A stretch of 64,000 nt of DNA from Cheiracanthium punctorium. Its lineage: Eukaryota; Arthropoda; Arachnida; Araneae; Cheiracanthiidae. Both the position numbers and the translations under genes were made by a program. Positions 1 to 12,048 of the stretch are shown here, one piece after another. Below the pieces are notes generated by a model, which saw only the letters and a program-made list of their open reading frames with translations, searched no databases and had not been told where the DNA came from. Location of the stretch: positions 735,001 to 799,000 of the forward strand of contig JAWZYV010018266.1 of assembly GCA_038373885.1 (NCBI GenBank), written 5' to 3'. How positions within the stretch are numbered: position 1 is the first letter of the stretch; each line of letters starts with the position of its first letter.

Positions 1-2
1 TA

Positions 3-206
3 TTACATCATCTGGGATTCGAGGCAAATGCACTTCAGATCTAGCAAAAAGTACTCCTGAAAAGATGTCCTTCGTGCGTTTGTTAACAAAAGCAGCAGAA
101 TATTAGGCTCGACATCATTCGCTGTAAAGTCTTTGCCTCGTTCTTGACGTTGGACGGTTGCTGATACATTCATAAAAATGATGCCTAGGTATACTAAAGT
201 AGCCAT
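3..206 (-). CDS. Small unrecognised ORF next to a dispersed repeat
   Basis: A 67-codon minus-strand frame runs through DNA that is less AT-rich than most of the window. The middle is polar (residues about 15-35) and includes a run of five leucines; the end is cysteine-containing. I do not recognise the protein. Its first codons overlap block 1 of a dispersed repeat that recurs near 60890-61010, so it is more likely part of a mobile element than a host exon. No splice signal is convincing. Confidence 0.15.
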   Translation of the reverse strand: MATLVYLGIIFMNVSATVQRQERGKDFTANDVEPNILLLLLTNARRTSFQEYFLLDLKCICLESQMM

Positions 207-300
207 GCGCTACTGTATAAAACCGCCTACGGCGTTATGAGTTGGAAAACTGGAGTTATTATTCTAATCTCGAAAAGGGATCGAGAAAGTAAAAAAGAGG
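194..300 (+). repeat. Dispersed repeat family R, copy 1, block 1
   Basis: The stretch containing AGCCATGCGCTAC followed by an ACCGCCTACGGC-like motif recurs in the same order at about 60890-61010 (AGCCATGCGCTACGTAAGAAAG...CCGCTTACAG). A second shared block lies at 2177-2245 here and 61190-61265 there, again in the same order and orientation. The two regions therefore look like copies of one longer repeat. In this copy the blocks are separated by the 326-1468 element and transposase debris. Confidence 0.55.
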
Positions 301-325
301 GATTTACAAATTTGTAAAACATCCA

Positions 326-1468
326 CACTGCAAATTCCCAGCACACATTGGGAACACATTTGGAACACATTTATTGAAAAAAAGTGTTCCAGTTACCTAA
401 AAGTGTTCTGAAATGCTTTCCGAGTGTGATTCTTTATAAAGGAAGTGTTCCGAAAGTGTTCTGAAAATGTTCTGAAAGTGTTATGCTTAGGATATTTGTT
501 AATCTATACTTAGGAACACATTTGAGGACAGATTGGGAACACCTTAAGAACAGACTGGGAACACATATTAGGAGCACATTTGAGAACAGAATGGGAACAC
601 TGTTGAAATCATTGCTTTCTTTGTTACAACGATATTGCTATGAGCGAGTAGCCTGAACGGTATAGCGTTGGCCTCGAGATCGGGAGGTCCGGGGTTCGAA
701 TCCCGCTGCCGGTAAGTGAGAAAATATAAAATCCAAGTCCTCAAATTAATTCTAAAATTCAATAGCAAATGACAGCACTAAATTAAAGGAATTAACTAAA
801 ATTCAATATTTCATTAAAATCAGTTCCAAACTCTAAAATATTCAAAGTCCAATTCCAAAACTAAAAACGTAGTTCCTAAACATAACACCAGATTGCAGCA
901 CTAAAAATTCAATAACAAATGGCAGCATTAAAATTAATTAATTAATAATTAAATAGAATAACTAAAATACACCAATCGAAACATGGCAGACTCCAAATCC
1001 AGAAAAAATACAACTCTACCATCCAGGATGGAAACAACTTAACTCCATCCTTACGCCAATTGCGGCCGCCCCCTTGATGACGTCCCTTCCGCCGCACCTG
1101 CTCTTACTTTTTAGAAAGTGTTCTCAAATCTAATCCTAAAAGCATTCCTTAAAGTGTGCTAAATAGGATGACAAAATAAATGTCCTAAAAAGTATTCTGA
1201 AATGGGTTCCAAACAGTGTTCTCAAATGTGTTCCAAAAAGTGTTCTCAAAAAGGGGACAAAATAAGTGTTCCATAAAGTGCTCTGAAATGGGTTCCAAAA
1301 AGTGTTCTCAAAAAGGGGACAAATAAGTGTTCCGAAATGTGTTCCAAAAAGTGTTCTGAAATGAGTTCCAAAAAGTGCTCTGAAATGTGCTTTTAAAAGT
1401 GTTCTCAAAAAAGGGACAAAATAACTGTTCCAAAAAGTGTTCTAAAATGTGTTCAAAGATTTGCAGTG
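326..1468. mobile_element. Non-autonomous TIR element with subterminal GTTC repeats
   Basis: The left end reads CACTGCAAAT and the right end, reverse-complemented, also reads CACTGCAAAT. Possible 6-bp target duplications flank it: CATCCA (320-325) and CATCTA (1469-1474), one mismatch. Both halves are built of degenerate short repeats of the type AGTGTTCTGAAATGTGTTCC (about 400-600 and 1105-1460), so one arm can fold on the other. There is no transposase. The 90-codon minus ORF at 1136-1408, rich in LFGTHFRT units, is a translation of the tandem repeat, not a gene. The centre (about 640-1100) holds a tRNA-like sequence and tail. I cannot assign the superfamily; the CACTGC terminus is shared with the foldback at 52568-52788. 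Confidence 0.65.
641..716 (+). repeat. tRNA-like SINE head inside the 326-1468 element
   Basis: Pol III promoter boxes are visible: an A-box-like TAGCCTGAACGG near 649 and a perfect B box GGTTCGAATCC near 694, about 35 bp apart. The T-arm pairs only partly (about 4 bp), and there is no clean acceptor stem, so this is a tRNA-derived sequence and not a functional tRNA. Downstream sequence to about 960 contains a loosely repeated motif CAATAGCAAATGACAGCA / CAATAACAAATGGCAGCA. Confidence 0.6.
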
Positions 1469-1629
1469 CATCTAGAACGAAAACACCTTCTGGTCATTCA
1501 TGCAAAGTATGAAACGATTGAGAGGCACGTTTGTTTCTTAGTTATTTCCTATACTGTGAGGCGACAAAACGATATGATAAAGAGAAAATAACTAGTTATA
1601 ACAATGCCATACCTTTATTTGAGATGTTC

Positions 1630-2460
1630 AATCTTCTCATCGTCAGCTGAAATGCATATTTGGATGCTCATTTCAATGTAACATTGCACGTGTTGGAGCA
1701 TAAAGCGTGATACATTAGCACAAGGGAGTGTAAAGCGTCGTTTAAGGTCCTACAGTGGTTGTTGAAGGATGGCATACTACTGCTGTTCCAGGTATCCCCA
1801 CAGAAAATGGCCAGAGCAGTCAGATCAGGCGAACTTGGAGGCAACTCTTGTGAACCTCTATACACAATTATTTGGTTCCCGAATTTTTGGACAAGGTACT
1901 GCTTCATTGGAAATGTTGTGAGCAAGCGTGCCGTCATACTGAAATCATGAATTTTTAAGATTAAACAAGGGCAAGTTCTCCAAAATGTCGGGTAGTACGT
2001 TTTGTAGCAATTGCAAATACCGTACATCCGCTAACGTGCGATCGTAAATTATTGGGCCGATTAGCTATTATCGTGAACTGCATACCAAAAGTTAACAGCA
2101 AATCGCATTTGATGTTGAATGTCGGTAAAACATCTAGCATTTTAACGCGAAATGTAATGGCTGATTTGCGGGGGACATCGCGATTCTACACAGCCTACTT
2201 GTGTACTCCGAAAGAGGCCTACGTACGTTTCCTCATTGGTTGGATTCTGCCGTTAGATGACGTATCTAAGAGCTGGAAACAATAAGTGAGCATCCGTTGG
2301 CCTCTTTGGATGACTCATCGGAGTGCACAAGCAGGCCCGGTAGAATGACGAAGGCCCCGGCTTTGCCTACTGCATAGTACATTTCATTCCGTGAAAAGCA
2401 TGCTTCATCCGTCCACACTACATTTGCCAAGAGTGTTGCCTTAACGTGTGTTATTGACAA
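1630..2460 (-). pseudogene. Mariner-like transposase, broken and interrupted
   Basis: Read on the minus strand across frames, the DNA retains pieces of an IS630/Tc1/mariner DDE transposase of the kind common in arthropod genomes. VVWTDEACF near 2410 matches the first catalytic-Asp block. LIGPIIYDRT followed by RYLQLLQNVLPDILENLP lies at about 2000-2070. FQYDGTLAHNIS near 1955 matches the second-Asp block. YLVQKFGN leads to LPPSSPDLTALAIF near 1825, the third block, and LQHVQCYIEM marks the C-terminal tail. Frame changes and internal stops separate the blocks. The stretch between the first and second blocks (about 2130-2390) is occupied by two inverted copies of block 2 of repeat family R, which look like insertions. 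It is dead. Assignment to the superfamily is firm; the subfamily is inference. Confidence 0.75.
2177..2245 (+). repeat. Repeat family R, copy 1, block 2
   Basis: It contains ATTCTAC...CTTGTG.ACTCCGA...GCCTACGTACGTTTCCTCATTGG. The same string, better preserved, lies at 61190-61265. An inverted partner lies at 2285-2346 (minus-strand ATTCTACCGGGCCTGCTTG, ACTCCGATGAGTCATCC). The local inverted pair interrupts the transposase pseudogene around it. Confidence 0.55.
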
Positions 2461-2485
2461 TCAATATAACTTTTTGGTGGGATTA

Positions 2486-2860
2486 TACAGGGTTTTTCAT
2501 AATTTTTTACAAAATTTAAGGGGAGATAGGGCATATAATGAGGAATGAAAATTGCAAAGCAATGTAGGGCCGAAAACGTCATCTTCATGTAGCTGTTAAT
2601 AATCACTTTGGAACAGGTCCTGAAACACCGACTATTGTTTACGAAAAACTAACAAATTTTCCTCAGAAAATAGTTTAATAATTCTATTTCATTTCATGGA
2701 TGAGATTTTTCGAGTCAAGCCTATTGTTTATAAGACTTGGTTAAGAAATTAGACAAACACTTTTCTCAAAGTGATTATTACCAGTAAAGTGAAAACGGCC
2801 GTTTTGACCCCACAATGCTGTGTGATTCTGATTCCTTAATTTAAGGGCTATCATCCCTAT
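2486..2860. mobile_element. TACAGGGT MITE family M1, copy 1
   Basis: It begins TACAGGGTTT and ends CATCCCTA, an eroded inverted repeat with TA at the edges as in Tc1/mariner-derived MITEs. The interior is homologous to 28717-29184 and 51791-52259. Landmarks shared in order are a GGCCGAAAACGTC-like string, a CATGTAG string followed by AATCACTTTGGAACA, TTCATTTCATGGATGAGATTTT, AGAAATTAGACAAACACTT, and a GATTCTGATTCCTTA string near the right end. It has no coding capacity. Confidence 0.7.
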
Positions 2861-2955
2861 TTTTTTAAAAATAATTATGAAACATATTTAAAGAAAAAAA
2901 AAACATATTTTTATATAAGTTTTTTTGGTGTATACGTATTCTATATACTGTGTGA

Positions 2956-2982
2956 TGTATATATATATATAAATATATATGC

Positions 2983-3028
<46 letters not shown>
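2956..3028. repeat. Compound microsatellite (TA)n(GT)n(GA)n
   Basis: Successive runs of TA, GT and GA are visible. The small ORF starting here with alternating C/V and E/R residues is an artefact of the repeat. Confidence 0.95.
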
Positions 3029-4785
3029 TGTGTTTTAAATAAGACGGATTTTATGAATAATAAAAAAAAATCTCAACATTTTGTTCACTTATGGTTTAAA
3101 TTTCAGTTTCCAAAGACCAAAATTAATAATAGTGTCATTACTAGAATGCATAGACGTAATGTAAATGATAATATCATTAGCTTCCAAGTGTTTATGCTCT
3201 AAATATTAATTATATGCATTGTTAAGTACTTACAAATTAAGCTCATAGTAGAGTACATAAAATGCGCATTATAACAAATAATGCATTCCTTATCTTTTCA
3301 TATAAGATTGAATTTTATTCTCGTAAATGCACTCTTATTCAGTTAAATAAAGCTTACAAACGGACGGATGTTACTACACTGCTTAGCAATAAATGGGACT
3401 TTCGTTTTGAAGAGCTGCTCTAGAAACAGATTCACTCAAAGATAGTTTGAATTATAATCTAATAATGTCTCTAAATATACTTAAATTGCTTTATTTAATT
3501 TCTAGCTAAACTTAGAAATTTTTGTATTTAAACTGCTTATTTCCAGAAGTATGGCTTTATTTTTTGAAACTTAAATTGTCTGTTATAATAGTAAAATGTT
3601 TTTGAGATTAAATTTAGCATTACTCGAATCCATGGGTAATGTGGGATTTAAAAGAAAATGGGTAAGACATACAACCATTTATTATATAATTTATTATATA
3701 AATATTACTTAATCTATTAAAGTTTTTATAATTATATGAAAGAGAATGCATTTATTCGATTATTTAAATACTAAAATGTACAAGACGATCCTTTTATATA
3801 TGCACCCGTTTTTTTATTACCCTTGAATTTGACGGATGTATTTCAGCTATTCTAACGCTAAATTATAATTTATTGAACCTTATTTTAAATGTGGGAGACA
3901 TTTTCCAGTATTGTTGGCTTGTTACTACCTTATTTGTTGGATAAACAGAAATAGAGACGCACAATGCTATTCAATCCAGCGGTAATTTTATTTTTGAAAA
4001 ACATAATTCAAGATTTTTATGTGATAATTCCTTACGGCAAATATTGAAATTGTTCGCCAGGTTTTTAAATGCAAACATGAACACGTAGAACCTGTTTTTC
4101 GACATAATTCGCAACATTGTTGGTGTTGTTGACGAGATTTCTTCAGTTATGATTTTTTTTAAAATTCTTATATGTTTGCAGAAGAGGTCTGCGTCCCGCG
4201 CCGGCATAACGCTAATTGACGAGGCGTCAAATTTTATAGAAAAGTTTAACATAAACTATCAGCTATCCTTTTTTTCTGGATACTTCTTAATCTTTCACAG
4301 GCCAATGTTCCCGATTGGGAGCATCAAATTAAAAATTTATTTAAAAATTTAATTCTATCAATATTGACTTGAAAAAATTAACAGATATATTTAAAAGATG
4401 ATTTGATTGTATGAAATGGGAGTTGCATTCCTCTTATTAGTGAGAAACTGGATAAAAAAAAAATCATAAAAATAGCCATTTTCATAAACTTTTGCAGAGC
4501 TATCTTGATATCCCCACCCCCTTTCAAAATTAATTTCATATATTTATTAAAATTTAAAAATATATTTTTCACTAACTCTTGATATTTCACTAATTTTTTA
4601 AAGTTTAAACTATCCATAACTATTCCGTTTTTGAAACCAATGTAAAAGTATAGTCATAAAAGACACAATTCTCCCAATTGGGAACACAGAGAAAAAATTT
4701 TATGTAATATTTTTTTTTCAGATTTAAATGACTAATATCCTTAACTAACGTATTAGAAGACAAAATGTGCAAATATATATATATA
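3029..4785. other. AT-rich stretch without recognised genes
   Basis: The two overlapping opposite-strand ORFs at 3971-4352 (93 and 67 codons) lie in a slightly GC-richer patch around 4180-4240, but I recognise neither product and see no splice sites that would settle a strand. The rest is AT-rich with no structure I can name. Confidence 0.5.
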
Positions 4786-5150
4786 TGTAAGGAATGGGCC
4801 TTACGCCATTCCTTGTTGGAATAATTGACGCAAATCCATTGGGGTTCTAGGTTAAATAGTTTATTTCAAAGTTCAGACAGAGGGCAGGAGTCGGGCCGGC
4901 GACCTTATTCGTTCCGTGGCTATCTTCTTACATCGCAGTCTAAAGGCTCGAAGCTAAGCTTTACGTTCCAAACTCCTAAAAAGCTAAGCGAGAAGTTAAG
5001 ACGAAGCTCTCGAAATTTCCGCACTCTTGCTTAAATACTCCTTAGTTACTACACCTGCTGGCAGGGTGCAGCACGAACACGAAGGCGTTACTCTCAAATG
5101 CAATTGGTTAACTAGCTTGTCAATCAAGACATGAGAAACACCTGCTTACA
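4786..5150 (-). mobile_element. Solo LTR of an LTR retrotransposon
   Basis: The 365-bp segment starts TGTAAG and ends CTTACA, giving the TG...CA termini and short inverted repeat of an LTR. Read on the minus strand it has a TATA-like TATTTAAG at about 5030-5037 and a poly(A) signal AATAAA at 4860-4865, about 170 bp downstream, in the order expected for U3-R-U5. It is clearly GC-richer than its surroundings. No primer-binding site, gag or pol follows on either side, so it is a solo LTR. A (TA)n run abuts the left edge and no target duplication is visible. It is probably Ty3/Gypsy-like, but nothing here proves that. Confidence 0.6.
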
Positions 5151-5368
5151 CAGGAGTTCTAAAAGCACGTAGTAGCAAAGCCACAGAAAACTGAAACTAC
5201 TGCTGAATAAACAATTTTCTTTCTTATGGAACTTCAAAAAACGTCTCTGAGCGTAATATTTGTGTGGCCGAGAAACAAACTTTACAGTGAGAGTAACCGA
5301 GATTAAAGAAGGCTTTTCAAATAACATTAAATTAAATTAGGTTAAATTAGCAAAGTTTATTTTATTAT

Positions 5369-5411
<43 letters not shown>

Positions 5412-6839
5412 GGATCTGAATTCGGTCTGTAAAAGGTTAAATCTAATAACTTGTAACGACAGAATTTAATTTTTTTGAGTCAATGGCGTAATTTAATTGC
5501 TTTTAAAACTGTTTAAACCTTGCATTGTACCTTAAACGAACATAGTCTTATCAGTTTGGAATGGTTCATGGAGAAATGGTTGTGGAGGGGAAATAAAAAG
5601 CTAATAATGTATCAATCGTTTACTGGTAATTAAATTTATCGTGAGTGTATCGTATGACCAACATAAACCTATCCAATTTTAATAATATCTATTTTTTCTG
5701 TTTTGGAGTAGAAATATTTTAAATGTGTACTTCCACGGCAAGCCGATACGGAAGACTAGTTTTCATACTCTTTACTCTCATTACTTTCATAGTCTACTCT
5801 GAGGTCGTTACGCCACCGCCGCTAATTTTTGTGCGGCGCAGACCTCTAGTTTGCAGTACCCTATCTTTGAGATAACACCACACACACAGACACACAACAA
5901 GAACAAAAATGTAACAAGGTCAGGAATAATTAATAATGGAATGATAATGTAAGAAATTTGAAATAAATTACATTTAAAAAAAATGAAATTATTACACGAT
6001 TAAATAACGCTGTGTTTGTTCATTGTGTTTTACCGAACAAATAAAGTTGTACTAGTCCAACAGTGTTGGAATTTGTCTCTCACACTTAAAAACGGTTCAA
6101 GCAATCATAATTCAGTGTTATAATAGTTTCTACATCCGTTAGATTTAAGGTAATAACAACGGGTACTCTCTTAAATTGATCACCCTGCATAAAGAACATT
6201 GAATTTGTACTTTACATTTTCCACATCACATAATATAAACGGAATTAGCAAGTATTGCTTGATAATGAATCCATCTAAACGAATATTGTATTATTCTTTT
6301 ACCTATTATTATTACAAAAACCATTTTTAATATAAAGAAACTAAAAATCTAAGGTAAAGGTTTAGTAAATAAACGGAATTTATATTGAAAAAATAACTGA
6401 CACTCAACATGTTAAAATATTAAAACATTCTTAATCATAAAGCATGACATCACATATTATTTTTAATATTACAATCGAATACATCAAAATTAAGAAAATA
6501 TGGTTTTTTACTGTAGTGGATTTCCAAATCTGCTATTTTAACTTTCAGTGATTAAAAATAAATAAATAAATAAATAATGTTTCTCGAGAACTTTAAAATT
6601 ATTCTTATGAAGACGATTTTTTTTCCAAAATCATAGATATTTTGGCCCCTACTCAGCAAAAGTAAGCCCTTTTTAAACTGTTACAGGGACTACTGAAATT
6701 CTGTTTAAAAGTAAGATTAGACACAGTAAAATTTCGATAACGAATATTTTATTTTAACGAATAAGAAGTTTCCACTACGCAAATTATACAGAACAATTTC
6801 AGCCATGTTAGAAAAAAAGTATAATTAAGGATATTTATT
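5151..6839. other. AT-rich stretch; no gene seen
   Basis: It contains an (AT)n microsatellite at 5372-5408, a short CGCCGC/GCGGCG inverted repeat around 5817-5837, a CA-rich patch at 5878-5898, and an (AAAT)n run at about 6557-6578. No ORF is credible. Confidence 0.5.
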
Positions 6840-6863
6840 ACTGCCTGAGAGCCCATTCTTCGC
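6840..6863 (-). mobile_element. Relic of a Helitron 3' terminus
   Basis: GAGCCCATTCTTCGCA matches, with one difference, the hairpin-proximal end of the Helitron at 39873 (GAGCCCGTTCTTCGCA). The CTAG end and the right arm of the hairpin are eroded, and I could not find a matching 5' end to the right. Confidence 0.4.
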
Positions 6864-9800
6864 AAGAGAAAAATAGCTTCCATTAAAACATTAAAATAAG
6901 TGAATAAATAAGTAAATAACAGATTTCAAAAGTTCCTAATCTGTAAACAACCAAAAGAGGGCGATTCACGTAACTAAATGTGTCATTTAGAACTACACGC
7001 TTTCTTCTTGGTGTTTCCTGCAACAATCTGGATTCTCATCAGAAGGAAAAAATTCTGCATTTGGCATTTATCGGATAATCTTAACGGCTGCCGAAGAGAC
7101 GCTCGGAAGCTTTTATTGAACGTGCAATTGAACGTGCAATTTTATTGAACCCTAGTACAGCTGCGGAAAAAAAAAAGTCCCACTTGCTCTTTATTTCGCC
7201 GTGATTCGTCGTACAGTTAAGTTATATATACCATTCGTTTGCAAATAACGCGTACTTTAATTTACTATTAATTTAATTTGCATCAGTGGCCGTCTTCATA
7301 TTTAATTCTGCATCAATTATATTCAAATTACCCTAAATATAAATTTTCACCAATTTTTTACGATAATTTACGGAGATATTGCGAATTAATTTTTGCGCGT
7401 TTTTAAGGGACTTTCTGCAAATTGAAAAACGCTGTTTGTAGGTTCCGAACTTTTCGCCTTTCATTAATTTTGCTCGCGAGAGTTCAAAGAAATTAATATT
7501 ATTTTCAAGGAAAATATTGTTTCCATCTCTCTTAAAATTTTTTGTACTGAGAATATCAAGGGTAGAATAGAATATTTAGTCTGTGGTCCAAATGACCCGT
7601 GAGTTCATAACTTCCTTGGTTCGCACACATGATTTAAGGGAAAAATGCAAAATGACTGCAGACGATTTTGAAAATCTTTGTAATTTTGAAATTGTTTTTG
7701 AGTATTTCCTTTCATGGTTCTCTTAGAAAGGTGAAATGTTGGCAGGAGTGAGAGGCTGTTCTCTGCTCTTCTGACTACAAGCTTGAATATTACTCAGCTA
7801 TGGTCGAATTTGAAGAATGATTTCCTGATAGAAAATTTATTTGTTTGAATTTCATGTAAAAAACGCAATTACTTTTTTGCCGACCCAATATTATCACAGC
7901 GTTTATTATTTCACTTTCTTCATTTAATACTATCGTCTACAATGTGTAATATTCTTAAGACTTTTGGCGGTATTTTAATTAATAGTTAGATGAAAATTTA
8001 GACAGAAAAACGTGATTTTGAATGTTTGATAAAGTATGGGGAAGTCCAAAGACCTAATGTTTCCGATATTTAAAAAGGTCACATTCACGTCTGGAAAGTT
8101 GAGGATGTTAGTTTTTCAGAAATAGGACGTTGTATTAGAAGACATGCATCTAATTCTATAGATGGAAAATATTTCATTTGGGGGGAATATGGTAGCGGAC
8201 GCAACAATACACGCTTTATAGAATCCCTATCAAACTGTAAAAACCTCTAATTTATTTGCTTCAAAATTTGATATTTTTAATACTGGTATCTTTTACTGTG
8301 TTTTTGCACAAAATAAATCTAATTTACGTTTATTTTATGCAATTTAAAAAATTTTCAGAGTAAATTTATATATGGTCCCTTAACTCACAAAAATAATACA
8401 TTTTATTTAATATAAATTAAACTACTGAACGTAAAAAAATTGAAATGTTGCGCAGCCATGTAATATTAATTTCTGCATCTATTTCCATCGAAATTTGGCT
8501 ACGTCGCTATTCATAATTTTTTTGAATATTAATTTAATAATTCATAATTAATATTCATAATTTATTAAAAATCAGAATAACAATAAATCATGTTTGGGTC
8601 GTTTAGTTCTAATAGTGCGAATAAATATCAGCTTCTTACTACCAATATTATATGAGATATGAATTGAAGTATGAAAAAATATTTTAACATAGGGGGAGGG
8701 GGATTTTGGGTGCTCATAACTCACTCATTTGTTGTCCGGGGTTAAAATGAGCTAATTTTTTGAAATATGAAGTGAAATCTAGGGGTTGCTATTGAGAAAA
8801 ATAAAGTTGGTGCGAATTTTAATATGTAGATGGCCCCCTATGCAATTTTTATACATAGCAAATTAAAGTGTACGTCAATCGTAAACGATTGGTATCTCGA
8901 ACTTAGCTGTACGACGAACGGTGGCCGAAAAAAGTACAAGTGGGTCTTTTCTTTTCCGCATCTGTACATGGTGGTGGTCTTCAGCGGTATGTCGGAAATG
9001 AGCCCGCTACATTTATAATGCGTAATCCGTTGTAATAATTTCATTCACTATTATAAACATTTTATTATCTTTCAATTTTCATTGGATAACATCAGGGTTT
9101 AGAAAAATTTTGCCAACATAATCTATATGAAGAATTCTCGAAATCGAATAACTTTAAGACGCTTTATTTATATAAATAGTGAGAAGAATTCATCTTTAAA
9201 ATATACCAATGAACTCTAATATATCCAACATCATTATTTTACCAATTTTCATTCTATAAAAATATTAAAAGGTATTTTTAACTGCTTCTGAGAATTTGAA
9301 GAGTTATGAGACAAATACTAATTACTTATGTAACGTTTTTTAAGCCTTAAAGGAATAAATAATTAAGGGATAGTTAATTATTATTGCGCTATACACGCAA
9401 AGGAATAATGTGTAAGTTTCAAGATACATTTACGTGTATTTTTTTCCTTGAAGCAAAACAAATGCAAAAACTACACGGCAACAGATCTATGAAAATATCT
9501 TTCAATTGCAATGCACACGCACTTCAGCTACATTTTTAAGCAGTAATGAATAAAAGTAATTTACATAATAAGAATTCCGGAATAGAAGAATCATATTTCA
9601 AACTAATCTTACTTTCAAGCATTCGGAAATCTTACAAGCATATTTATGTGGCACAATACAGATCGCAGTGAAGAATATTTCATAATCGAAGAAAGTGAAT
9701 GTTGGGTAAGTTATTTCTTACATGACGCTAGAAAGGAAACGTGAATAAATATTCAGATTGCAAGAGTCTACATAATTTTTAATATATTTACTCATAATAT

Positions 9801-10307
9801 TGACAGAATGTAAAGGGTGGTAAAAGAAAGAAAGAAATTCCGATATATGAACATTTAAGAGACGTTATGTTCAACTGATAGAGATACGATTTCGGAAAGA
9901 GTTATTCAGCAATATGAGCTCAGAACTTCATGAATGGCCACAGGAGAGGCTCACAGTTACGGTTAAAGGTAAAAAAAAAGAAACTCGCAATTTTCGAAAG
10001 TCAATGCCCGTTTTTTTCTGTCGCAATTTATTCAGCGCATGCGAAAACCCTAAAGAGCGTTGAAATGGTTCGTGTACCATAAAAAAAAAACGAAGCTTTA
10101 TGCACACAAAAAAACTGCCTAATTAATTTGCGAGAGTCATTATGTCGTATACGCAAACTTCCGAATAAACAACCAACTTTCCAACCTTAATTTTTATCGG
10201 ATTTTTACGCTGCATATTCGACGAATGTCGTTCCGTGTAGGGTGTCTTTCCTCAGTCACATGGAATTTTCCGTCGTGTTCCCTATTTGGTGCTTTTATCG
10301 TAGAGAT
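6864..10307. other. AT-rich stretch; no gene seen
   Basis: About 3.4 kb with no persuasive ORF, RNA gene or repeat. The opposing ORFs at 8830-9044 share one slightly GC-richer patch (8825-9010) and mirror each other; neither product is recognisable. Confidence 0.5.
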
Positions 10308-10681
10308 ATGAATACAAGGAGACGGCATTCGCTATCTGATAGTGAAGCGAAACTGTAACCGATTCGCCATCTTGCTTAGACCTCATTGCAATATGGCTGT
10401 GTTATTCTGTAGTGACAGTTTCAATTTTAAAGTAGTAATGTCGCCAAAGTTGGCGCCAAGAATAATTACGTATTTGAAAACTTTTGAAAGCAGAATGCGG
10501 AGATTCTGTATGCAGAACTTTTGTAACACATAACTGAGCATCTTTATTTTTTAATCCGTAAAATCGTGCATCTTTCATTATTAATTAAAAAGGAACCAAC
10601 AAAATGTACCTCCATACTTAGACCAACACAGTTACTTCATTTCGTCCATTAAAGATCACTAATACCTCTCCTTGTATTCAT
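10308..10681. mobile_element. Possible MITE with 15-bp perfect inverted ends
   Basis: ATGAATACAAGGAGA at 10308-10322 is repeated exactly in inverted orientation at 10667-10681. The interior is less AT-rich than its flanks and has no transposase. No target duplication is clear, so the exact ends are uncertain. Confidence 0.35.
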
Positions 10682-11038
10682 TATGGTTGTTGACTATTCG
10701 CAGAACTGCTTTTTGTTTCATTTTTTTTTGTTTGTTGTTGACAATGTGTGACAGCTGTTGACAACATGCCCGTTTCTTGTGATGCGCATATTATTCTACA
10801 CTGCGCAAAAAAAGTAGAAGGACATTTAGATTTTTTTAGTAAAATAAGGAACCTTTTATTTTTACTGATTTTTCTTTTGTAAGCAACATTTCACAGATCG
10901 TTTAATAAGAAAATATCAATATCATAACCATGATATTCAAAAATAAAACATTAATGACAACAGAAATAATTCCTATCATTTGAAACTCTGTAAAAAAAGT
11001 AAAAGGACAGTAACCCAATGAATAAAATACAAGCGATG

Positions 11039-11997
11039 TTAGTAAGGAATACTCTTCCCATTAGATTTCATAATTTCGAATATTCTATTTGGCAGTGAAT
11101 CATACAAAGTTCGGATGTCTGTTTGGCAAAAATGATCCCATGATCTATTCAATGCTTCTCGAAGCTCAGTGATGGATTCAAACTGTTTTCCACCAGCATA
11201 TGCACAACGAATAAGCATTGCCCAGATGTTTTCTACTATGTTAAGATCAGGGCTTTTAGCTGGCCAGGGTAAAACCTGCACATTATTTGTAACGAACCAG
11301 TTTTTAACTCCATTAGCGATGTGAATGGAGGCTCCGTCATGTTGAAAGATCCACTCTTCTCCTCCTAATTCGAGCCATAAGGAATAATCTCAAAATTTAG
11401 CAGCTGAATATAGTCTGTATGCTTCTGCCTACCACTCAGAAAGACCAGACTTGTTCTTCCTCCATATCCAACTGCTAACTAGACCATCAAACTTACTCCC
11501 CCCCATTTGTCGAGTTGAATAAAATTGTTCTTCGTTCTTTAGACAATGCCAGCATACATACTGGTAACCAGTCTGGACCGTCTAAATTGAATTTCTTCTC
11601 ATCTGAAAATATCACAGAAGTCCATTTTGTAGTACATGACATGTGTTCTTAGCCCAAGATAAACGGTTATCAGTATGAGTTTGTTTCCACTTTGGATGAT
11701 GCTTCCGCTTTTTGAAAATGAATTTTTTGGATCTTTTAATGTAGTTGTAAACTGTTTGCCTTGACACATAAGTAAGTCCTGCTTGAATTCGAGCCTTTGC
11801 AATACTTCCATTGCACTTTTTAAGCTCGTGAGCAACTTTTCTTTCATCGCGAGGCGTTAACTTTTTAGGTCTGCCAGTCTTCTTTCTCTTTCCGTTTCTG
11901 TCTGGATTTCTGATAAAGTTAGAAACTGTATTGGGGCTGACGTGCAGTATACGAGCAATCTCTCTAACACCTTTACCATCATTTTGATATATATATA
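11039..11997 (-). pseudogene. Tc1-like DD34E transposase, 5' end lost and frameshifted
   Basis: The normal role is cut-and-paste transposition at TA. Minus-strand blocks in order are: a helix-turn-helix (GVREIARILHVSPNTVSNFI), a GRPKKLT linker with AT-hook character, a second HTH (SRQTVYNYIKRS), then DDE blocks SDEKKFNLDGPD, QHDGASIHIANG and SPDLNIVENIW. The spacing from the second Asp (QHD) to the Glu (VEN) is 34 residues, which makes it DD34E as in Tc1. A frameshift falls near 11640 (after LSWAKN), and the frame breaks again after NSTNGG near 11505. The C-terminal frame closes with TAA at 11039. The true start is missing because the inverted duplication replaces upstream sequence from 12049; the ATG used by the long frame at 12097 reads antisense through the copied C-terminus. 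Confidence 0.88.
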
Positions 11998-12048
11998 TTA
12001 TCTTGAATGGTAGTGTACCTTGGACCAGTCCGAGGTACGCCCGAAATA

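Noticed and set aside
641..716. Functional tRNA gene
   Set aside because: The B box is perfect, but the T-arm is only partly paired and no acceptor stem closes. It fits a SINE or tRNA relic better.
1136..1408. 90-codon minus ORF with repeated LFGTHFRT units, resembling a repeat protein
   Set aside because: It is the translation of the GTGTTCTGAAATGTGTTCC DNA repeat inside a transposable element; the repeat also exists in the opposite orientation at 400-600.
5810..6863. One Helitron spanning a CA-rich 5'-like patch at 5878 and the 3' relic at 6840
   Set aside because: For a minus-strand Helitron the 5' end must lie to the right of the 3' end, but the CA-rich patch is on the left. No TCTCTAC-type start is visible.
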